From an uncultured bacterium (GTDB lineage: Bacteria; Bacteroidota; Bacteroidia; Bacteroidales; Marinifilaceae), in contig CAJMSX010000022.1 in assembly GCA_905216195.1 (NCBI GenBank), positions 1 through 50,103 of the forward strand: a stretch of 50,103 nt of DNA, in the 5' to 3' direction. The first letter of the stretch is position 1, and each line of letters begins with the position of its first letter. Position numbers and translations under genes: made by a program. Below are positions 44,847-50,103 of this stretch, piece after piece. The notes under the pieces are model-generated. The model had not been told where the DNA came from. It saw only the letters and a list, made by a program, of their open reading frames with translations, and ran no database searches.

Positions 44847-45997
44847 AAAAACGATTTTCTCTTTTACTTTTCTTTTTCTTAACGGCGCTGTGTTCGAAAC
44901 TGGAAGCCGTTACCCTTTCTCCAGACGCTCGTATCAGTGTGTTGACTTGTGCTCCGGGTAGCGAACTCTATTCTCTTTTCGGTCATTCAGCGGTCCGGGT
45001 GGAAGATCCGGCCCAGAATATAGACCTTGTTTTTAATTACGGAACTTTTGATTTCAATACGCCGCATTTCTATCTGAAGTATGCTCAGGGGCTGCTCCCC
45101 TATCAATTGTCCATCACTTCGTATCAAAACTTCATTTCTTCTTATATAGAAGACAACCGCAGCGTTTATTCCCAACTCCTGAAGCTGAATCCTTCAGAAC
45201 GACAGAAATTATTCGACTTATTGTGGGAAAATCACCAACCGGCCAACCGCACCTACTTGTACAATTTTCTTTTCGATAATTGTTCGACCCGGGTAAGGGA
45301 TATTATCGCAAAGAGTACGAACCAACCTATTCGTTGGGAAATGCCAAATACTGGTAAATCTTTCTGGAATTTACTGGACGAGTACCTGTACCGCCTGCCC
45401 TGGATAAAATGGGGTATACATACGATATTGGGGCAATCCGGCTCCCGCCAGGCCACTCCCTATCAATATATGTTTCTGCCCGATTACCTGCTGAAAGGTC
45501 TGGATGCTGCCACGGTAGGAGACCACCGATTAACCGACCCGGCACTTACTTTATTCCGGGCAGAGGAACCCCTCCTCTCACATCCCTGGTATTTCTCTCC
45601 CTGCTTTGTGTTTTCCGCAGCGGTGCTCCTTCTGATTTTCCTGTTGCAAAAATACAGGTCAAAAAAACTCTTGATCGGCCTCAGCGCCCTATTATTTACG
45701 GCTACCGGGCTGATCGGTTTATTACTGATTTTTCTGAGTTTTTTTACCAAACACCCGATGACGTCTCCCAATCTCAACCTGATTTGGGCCAATCCGCTGA
45801 ACCTGATCGTTTTGGGCTTCCTGGCTCGCAAACATTTTCCCTTCTTCATCCGGGGGTATCTGAACCTTTACCTTTTTCTGCTTCTATTAGGAATTCCGGT
45901 ATGGTTTTTCGCCTCTCCCGCTGTTCCTCTGGCTTCTTTACCCCTGCTTATTCTGATGGCTTATCTTTGTGTAAAACTAAAACGTATAAAATCCTAA
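44843..45997 (+). CDS. DUF4105 membrane protein
   Basis: 384 residues. A signal or anchor helix (FSLLLFFFLTALCSKLEA), a DUF4105 domain (about 28-200) with TCAPGSELYSLFGHSAVRVE, NYGTFDFNTPHFYLKYAQGL and YLYNFLFDNCSTRVRDII, then four or five membrane helices (about 245-375). FGHSA and FDNCSTR place H and C as a possible cysteine-protease-like pair; the family's N-terminal part is sometimes called Lnb-like. Translation is coupled to truA. Function unknown. Confidence 0.82.
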   Translation: MKKRFSLLLFFFLTALCSKLEAVTLSPDARISVLTCAPGSELYSLFGHSAVRVEDPAQNIDLVFNYGTFDFNTPHFYLKYAQGLLPYQLSITSYQNFISSYIEDNRSVYSQLLKLNPSERQKLFDLLWENHQPANRTYLYNFLFDNCSTRVRDIIAKSTNQPIRWEMPNTGKSFWNLLDEYLYRLPWIKWGIHTILGQSGSRQATPYQYMFLPDYLLKGLDAATVGDHRLTDPALTLFRAEEPLLSHPWYFSPCFVFSAAVLLLIFLLQKYRSKKLLIGLSALLFTATGLIGLLLIFLSFFTKHPMTSPNLNLIWANPLNLIVLGFLARKHFPFFIRGYLNLYLFLLLLGIPVWFFASPAVPLASLPLLILMAYLCVKLKRIKS

Positions 45998-46004
45998 CCC
46001 TCTT

Positions 46005-46035
46005 TTTGCAAATTTCCCAAAAATCCTTATCTTTG
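46005..46035 (+). promoter_or_regulatory. Promoter of tRNA-Phe
   Basis: TTTG (46005-46008), 19 bp, TATCTTTG (46028-46035): an exact Bacteroidetes promoter. The mature tRNA begins 18 bp later. Confidence 0.8.
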
Positions 46036-46052
46036 CCCTATCGATACACGTC

Positions 46053-46125
46053 GGTGCCATAGCTCAGTCGGTAGAGCAAAGGACTGAAAATCCTTGTGTC
46101 CCTGGTTCGATTCCAGGTGGTACCA
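46053..46125 (+). tRNA. tRNA-Phe (anticodon GAA)
   Basis: 73 nt without encoded CCA. Acceptor GGTGCCA pairs with TGGTACC (one G-T pair). D arm AGCTC/GAGC, anticodon arm AAGGA-CTGAAAA-TCCTT with GAA at loop positions 3-5, T arm with GGTTCGATTCC. Followed by a terminator. Confidence 0.97.
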
Positions 46126-46149
46126 CTTTTAAAAGACTTCACATTTGGT

Positions 46150-46190
46150 AAAATCCCTGAAATACAAACCTTTCAGGGATTTTCTTTTTT
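46150..46190 (+). terminator. Rho-independent terminator of tRNA-Phe
   Basis: AAAATCCCTGAAA (46150-46162) pairs perfectly with TTTCAGGGATTTT (46171-46183), followed by CTTTTTT. A textbook terminator 25 bp after the tRNA. Confidence 0.92.
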
Positions 46191-46230
46191 AGCCATTACT
46201 GTCTCCGTAAATGAGTGTTTTAAAGTAAAA

Positions 46231-46261
46231 AATAACTCGAAGCACTATAACCCGAGTTATT
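46231..46261. repeat. 9-bp inverted repeat downstream of the tRNA
   Basis: AATAACTCG (46231-46239) and CGAGTTATT (46253-46261) are exact complements with 13 bases between. There is no T-run in either direction of terminator quality. It lies in the AT-rich junction between tRNA-Phe and the AbiE pair. Confidence 0.5.
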
Positions 46262-46321
46262 GTTTACACAATTTAAGGGACAGTGCCAAAATTCTCAACA
46301 AAACCTTTGTATATTAGATAA

Positions 46322-46366
46322 TTCATTCTATAACTGTCGAAACTGTTACAACGGTTACAGAATGAA
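46322..46366. promoter_or_regulatory. 13-bp inverted repeat, candidate AbiEi operator
   Basis: TTCATTCTATAAC (46322-46334) opposes GTTACAGAATGAA (46354-46366) with one mismatch. Between the arms the direct repeats GTTACA/AACTGT recur. AbiEi antitoxins are known to bind inverted repeats upstream of their promoter. This one ends about 100 bp before the -7 box, somewhat far, so an alternative role (element end) is possible. Confidence 0.5.
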
Positions 46367-46464
46367 AGTCTTATACTAATTTTGAAAAAGTTATTTTTGT
46401 CTTGTCAACAGAACAATTATGTCTCCAACTTCTTTCAATATTTTATTTTGTTTTCAAAATGCAC

Positions 46465-46472
46465 TATATTTG
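46465..46472 (+). promoter_or_regulatory. Candidate -7 box of the AbiE operon
   Basis: TATATTTG fits TAnnTTTG and is 26 bp before the ATG at 46499. Confidence 0.55.
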
Positions 46473-46498
46473 CAGCACAATAGAAACAAAATAAAGAA

Positions 46499-47116
46499 AT
46501 GAGCTTTCTGGAATTTAAGAATCAGTTATTCGATTTGGCATGCTTCAATATCTATCAGGTATATGCATGGCAACCGGATTTTGACCGTAATAACCTTACC
46601 CGTTGGGCGAAGAAAGGATATCTTATCCGGTTACGACAGGGATATTTTGCTTTTTCGGAATATAAGAGCAAGCCGGATTATTTCCTTTATTTCGCCAACC
46701 GGATTTACCGCCCGTCTTATATAAGCCTGCACACGGCTTTGTCGTTCTATGGGATGATACCGGAAGCGGTGGTGCAGATTACCAGTGTGACAACGTTGAA
46801 AACAGCTTCTTTTGCCAATGACTTCGGCGAATACTCTTATAAGAATGTCAAAGAAAACCTGATGTTCGGGTACGATTTGAAGCCAATGGCAGACAATCGC
46901 ACCATACAGTTTGCCACACCCGAGAAAGCATTACTTGATTTACTGTATCTTTATCCGTTTTATGATAGCGAGCTAGAATTGGAAGAGTTGCGTTTGGATG
47001 AAGATTACCTGCATGATGATTTAAACAAGGATTTACTGATGGACTACTGCCATAAGTTTCAAAGCAAGGCACTTGACCATCGGGTAAAACTACTTTTAAA
47101 GACTTACGGCTTATGA
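46499..47116 (+). CDS. AbiEi-type antitoxin of a type IV toxin-antitoxin system
   Basis: 205 residues. N-terminal winged-helix region (YAWQPDFDRNNLTRWAKKGY with LIRLRQGYFAF), then the AbiEi core (YRPSYISLHTALSFYGMIPE, VTTLKTASF, FATPEKALLDLLYLYPF). In such systems this protein represses the operon and counteracts the nucleotidyltransferase toxin without touching it directly (family knowledge). Its TGA overlaps the toxin ATG by 4 bp. Confidence 0.85.
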   Translation: MSFLEFKNQLFDLACFNIYQVYAWQPDFDRNNLTRWAKKGYLIRLRQGYFAFSEYKSKPDYFLYFANRIYRPSYISLHTALSFYGMIPEAVVQITSVTTLKTASFANDFGEYSYKNVKENLMFGYDLKPMADNRTIQFATPEKALLDLLYLYPFYDSELELEELRLDEDYLHDDLNKDLLMDYCHKFQSKALDHRVKLLLKTYGL

Positions 47117-47901
47117 TACAGATTGAACAGATAAGAAATTATTTTCCGGCTCAAATCCGCGGAAATTCGGGTTTTGATAAGCACATACTGAAAGAGTATT
47201 TGCAGTTGATGATTCTGGATTACCTTTCTTCTACGCCAAACATCCAAAAGATGGCTTTTATCGGTGGAACAAACTTGCGTCTGGTAAAAGGGATAGACCG
47301 GTTCTCTGAAGATTTGGATTTTGACTGTAAAGACCTGTCGAAAGACGAATTTATTGAAATGACAAACGGCGTAATCCAGTTTTTGGAGCGTTCAGGGTTG
47401 CGGGTGGAAGCGAAGGACAAAGACAATCCGAGACTAACAGCTTTCCGGCGCAATATTCATTTCCCCGAATTGTTGTTTGATTTGGGATTGAGCGGACATA
47501 AGGAAGAGCGTTTCTTGATAAAGGTAGAAAGCCAAGACCAAGGAATCGTTTACCTTCCGGTTATTACAAATATCAAAGGGTGCGGATTTTTTTTCCCGTT
47601 TCCAGTTCCTTCCGATGGCGTACTGTGCAGTATGAAAATTGCCGCTATGTTAGCCCGTGCCAAAGGCCGTGATTTTTACGACTTGATGTTTTTACTTTCA
47701 CAGACAAAACCCGATTACGATTTTCTTTCAAAGTGTTGCGGAGTATATAATTTGCAAGAGTTCAAACAGGCAACAGCAGAATTGCTGAAAACGATCGATT
47801 TGAAGAAGAAGCAAAAGGACTTTGAGCACTTGCTTTTCAATAAAGACAATAGTGAGAAAATTTTGAGGTTTGGTGAATTTGTAGAGTCACTTACAGAATA
47901 A
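47113..47901 (+). CDS. AbiEii/AbiGii-type nucleotidyltransferase toxin
   Basis: 262 residues. Nucleotidyltransferase signature FIGGTNLRLVKGIDRFSEDL-DF with the GG and paired aspartates, followed by FRRNIHFPELLFDLGLSGHK, IKVESQD and KIAAMLARAKGRDFYDLMFL. The same set of motifs defines DUF1814/AbiEii proteins. Expected to add nucleotides to tRNA or another target and stop growth. Intact; coupled to AbiEi. Confidence 0.87.
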   Translation: MIQIEQIRNYFPAQIRGNSGFDKHILKEYLQLMILDYLSSTPNIQKMAFIGGTNLRLVKGIDRFSEDLDFDCKDLSKDEFIEMTNGVIQFLERSGLRVEAKDKDNPRLTAFRRNIHFPELLFDLGLSGHKEERFLIKVESQDQGIVYLPVITNIKGCGFFFPFPVPSDGVLCSMKIAAMLARAKGRDFYDLMFLLSQTKPDYDFLSKCCGVYNLQEFKQATAELLKTIDLKKKQKDFEHLLFNKDNSEKILRFGEFVESLTE

Positions 47902-47905
47902 CTCA

Positions 47906-48293
47906 ATGCGAAATACTCATTTCGGAACAGAGAAAAGACAAAATAGAAATTTTAGTATGGAGGATAAACTAAAAGCAGATATAAGCAAAATAGTTGATGA
48001 AGCGGTATTATCTCGGTTATCGAATCAACAAGCAACTTTAACCTTCAATTTAGAAAACATTGATGCGGAAAACAGATTGAAAAAGATATTGAATGTAGAC
48101 AAGTATGATAGGGCTTTGTGGGACTTCAGCCAGTTCTTGAGAAAAGTTATCAAGTATGGGGGAAGGAGAAAAAGTACGCTTCAAATCATACAATGAGTAC
48201 AAGGAGATTGTTCCCGATTAGGATACGATGGAATACGTTCGGACGATGTTTTCTGAATGCCTTGAAAATAACAGGATAAATCTGGATGATTAG
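47906..48293 (+). pseudogene. Phage-type small protein downstream of AbiEii, frameshifted
   Basis: The reading frame opens 5 bp after the toxin stop (ATG 47906 or, more likely, 47957: MEDKLKADISKIVDEAVLSR). DKYDRALWDFSQFLRKVIKY is a familiar stretch of small Bacteroidetes/phage hypothetical proteins. At a G5 run (about 48159-48163) the frame shifts; the other frame continues GEGEKVRFKSYNEYKEIVPD, meets a TAG, then DTMEYVRTMFSECLENNRIN-LDD and TAG at 48291-48293. One inserted base plus one nonsense codon break it. Confidence 0.55.
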
Positions 48294-48471
48294 CGTTTTC
48301 AGGCAAATAATGGATGAAGATCGTGTCTAGATCCGGCGAAAACAGTTCTACCGCCAGGCGTCTTTCAATTGGGGGCAGAGGAAACTGTAAAGGCCTCTGC
48401 AAAATGGGAAAGTTTTCCCAACTTCCGGCCACCAATTCGGAACTGACGTAAAAAACCTCGGCTTGAATACA
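48294..48471. other. Short intergenic stretch, nothing recognised
   Basis: An open minus-strand frame crosses it (48181-48435) but overlaps the decayed gene in antisense and has no family resemblance I can name. No terminator is apparent for the barrel protein gene. Confidence 0.3.
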
Positions 48472-50103
48472 TTACAAAATATTGAAGCGGATCCGAAATA
48501 AAATTTCCCGGGGACGCAGTTCATAAGAATAAAAATATTTGCCGGTTTCTTTATAAGAAGCGGTAGAATACCGGTCCGTATCGAAAATATTGGTCCAATC
48601 CAGGAGGAATTCGATTTTCTTCAGGCGGTATTTTATCCCGATGTCTCCGAACCACATGGTACGGCTTCCTCCTTCAACTGCGTTGTTGTAAAAATAATCG
48701 AAACGGAAAGAGGTCACTACGTTTTTGAAAGGAAATACATTGAATGTGGCTTTTTGAGAAAGGGTTTTGATGGTGGGTAAAGGAGCATCCGATATGTCTA
48801 TTTTGCTTTTTCCCAAAGCATATTCCAAGCGGTAGTGAAAATTCGCCGCCTGGCCGAAAGTTACCCGAAGATCCGGAGAAAAAGAAATCTGACGGCTGTC
48901 GAAACCGGCAATTTCGCCCTGAACCAATTGTTTGGATTTATTTTGGAAATACGAAACGCTGAAGGACAACTTGGATGAAATGACCTCGATTTCTTTTCCT
49001 ACGCTGAGACTGGCCGTTATATTATCACTGTCGTTCGGTTTTTCGGTCGAAGAACGTTCCGTCAAAATCCCGTTGTAACGGTAATCGCTGAGCAGATTGG
49101 AACGGGCATGCGTATAGAACAGATGCAGAGACCCGAAAAAGGTCGTAAAGGGATTCCTGTAATTAATAAAACAGGATAAATTATGATTTCGGATTTCTTC
49201 CTGCAAGCCATCGTTACTCAGCAAACTCCGGTAATTCGTCATAACAGGATGGGTATAGGAATCTTCTATTTTTCCCAGGCTATGATCATAACGATACATC
49301 ACATTGGCGGACAAACGGGCGGATATTTGCCAGTTCAGCATCAAAAAAGGATCTACATACCAATAGTTCTGATCCGTTTTTTGCTGCCGGCCGGCATTTC
49401 TATGCAAAAATACATATCGCAGCGGCAGGCTTAACATGATATTCAGGGAAGGCGTCACATCGTAACTATTGGATACAGACAATATGCCTTCCACATAATT
49501 TCTTTTGATGTTATTAGAAAGAGAATCCTCCGTATACATCTGCCGCTCGTCTATAGCCTCCAAACCCGATTCGAGGCGCTGGAGGGAGGCATTAAATTCG
49601 GCCTGGTAGTCGAAAGAAAAACGTCCTTTGATTGCCCCGGAGATACTGTTTCGGGTAGAGAAAGTAGAGAGGTCGAATTTCTGCCGCATCCGTCCGTCCC
49701 GCGAATCAAGCTGAAAAATATCGTGGAACAATACGGGGGTTACTTCCAGGGTTTGAGCGATATCCTTGTAACCGATAAACGATTTTAACCGGAACACTTT
49801 CTTCCCTTTCGTTTTCAGAAGATCCAGGTCGTTAGTCACCGAATAATCCGGATGATTCAGCGACTGCACAATCCGGTCTTCGTTCGTATTTACGTGTCCG
49901 TTGCCCCTCTCCCATTCCCCCTGAAATTTAAGTTCATTGTTGAAGTAATAATTATCGGTATTGGCATTCAGATATAATTCCGTACCGAAGGTATTTTTAT
50001 AAAATCCGGACTTCATCTTTTCGGCGATAGAGATTACGCTGTCTCCCTCCAGATAATATTCCGACAAAGCATATCCTTTCTTTTCGGGGTGATCGTACAT
50101 ATA
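48472..50103 (-). CDS. TonB-dependent-receptor-like outer-membrane beta-barrel, 3' part
   Basis: At least 542 codons; the gene enters from beyond the window's right edge, so the start is missing. The visible part is a succession of amphipathic beta strands with aromatic girdles (TELYLNANTDNYYFNNELKF, SANVMYRYDHSLGKIEDSY, FTTFFGSLHLFYTHARSNLL, FNVFPFKNVVTSFRFDYFYN). It includes LDWTNIFDTDRYSTASYKET near the end, which resembles the L-x-N-I-F-D strand of TonB receptors. It ends RPREILFRIRFNIL. The plug and signal would lie outside the window. Confidence 0.7.
   Translation of the reverse strand, partial: YMYDHPEKKGYALSEYYLEGDSVISIAEKMKSGFYKNTFGTELYLNANTDNYYFNNELKFQGEWERGNGHVNTNEDRIVQSLNHPDYSVTNDLDLLKTKGKKVFRLKSFIGYKDIAQTLEVTPVLFHDIFQLDSRDGRMRQKFDLSTFSTRNSISGAIKGRFSFDYQAEFNASLQRLESGLEAIDERQMYTEDSLSNNIKRNYVEGILSVSNSYDVTPSLNIMLSLPLRYVFLHRNAGRQQKTDQNYWYVDPFLMLNWQISARLSANVMYRYDHSLGKIEDSYTHPVMTNYRSLLSNDGLQEEIRNHNLSCFINYRNPFTTFFGSLHLFYTHARSNLLSDYRYNGILTERSSTEKPNDSDNITASLSVGKEIEVISSKLSFSVSYFQNKSKQLVQGEIAGFDSRQISFSPDLRVTFGQAANFHYRLEYALGKSKIDISDAPLPTIKTLSQKATFNVFPFKNVVTSFRFDYFYNNAVEGGSRTMWFGDIGIKYRLKKIEFLLDWTNIFDTDRYSTASYKETGKYFYSYELRPREILFRIRFNIL

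Noticed and set aside
45409..46062. 217-codon open frame overlapping the DUF4105 gene
   Set aside because: Same-strand out-of-phase shadow of a gene with clear domain and membrane pattern; it even runs into the tRNA.
46053..46125. tRNA-Phe 3' end duplicated as an attachment site
   Set aside because: No second copy of the T-arm/acceptor sequence was found in the window; the other border may lie outside, so no att site is claimed.
48181..48435. 84-codon minus-strand ORF
   Set aside because: Half of it is antisense to the decayed gene after AbiEii and it has no recognisable family features.
1..50103. CRISPR array
   Set aside because: No series of regularly spaced direct repeats with unique spacers is visible; the repeats seen are pairs or triples at promoters or gene copies.

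Overview
The window looks like chromosome from a Bacteroidales bacterium, most plausibly of the Odoribacter/Butyricimonas type. The evidence is the recurrent Bacteroidetes promoter box TAnnTTTG, lineage-typical families (DUF4294, DUF4105, a carboxypeptidase-regulatory-like secreted protein, a TonB-receptor-like barrel), a short-form Pgi, and an orphan phosphate butyryltransferase that fits butyrate production. The genus is inference; no 16S or marker protein could be searched.

Positions 1-6300 are a graveyard of phage-type regulators: the remnant of a DUF1016 nuclease, five whole or broken ORF6N (KilA-type) genes, two BRO-N/DinD-type genes (one a fragment), a DUF4143-type AAA ATPase and a decayed HigBA pair. 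Tandem duplication is directly visible, and a 128-bp 5' cassette occurs both in front of an ORF6N gene and in front of the dinD-like gene. An AT-rich DUF4062-pentapeptide gene (6334-7971) follows.

Positions 8100-17300 mix ordinary genes (esterase, YbaK-type editing protein, small secreted protein) with two defence-like loci. One is a MazG-like pyrophosphohydrolase translationally coupled to a large fusion of PD-(D/E)XK nuclease, Schlafen-group-3-type helicase and S24 peptidase. The other is a degenerate SF2 helicase plus KAP NTPase membrane protein whose single reading frame is cut by two TAA codons.

Positions 17380-46000 are mostly core genome: queC-queD-queE; a phosphofructokinase with pyrophosphate-type signature residues; pgi; a bifunctional nuclease; L-serine dehydratase (frameshifted); RNase P RNA; yqgE; DUF4294; holA; gmhB; a tight bioD/U32 peptidase/ATP-grasp operon; an OmpA-like lipoprotein; ptb; an MFS transporter; an Rpn-family nuclease; a TPP-riboswitch-controlled thiC followed by a ThiE-like/ThiD/ThiE triple fusion; a BASS transporter; a transglutaminase-like lipoprotein; a dihydroorotate-dehydrogenase-like enzyme; yggS; truA; and a DUF4105 protein.

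Positions 46000-50103 hold tRNA-Phe(GAA) with a clear promoter and terminator, then an AbiEi/AbiEii type IV toxin-antitoxin pair, a decayed accessory gene, and the 3' part of an outer-membrane barrel protein that runs off the window. Several otherwise recognisable genes are broken by one or two point changes, so either real decay or assembly error should be considered throughout.
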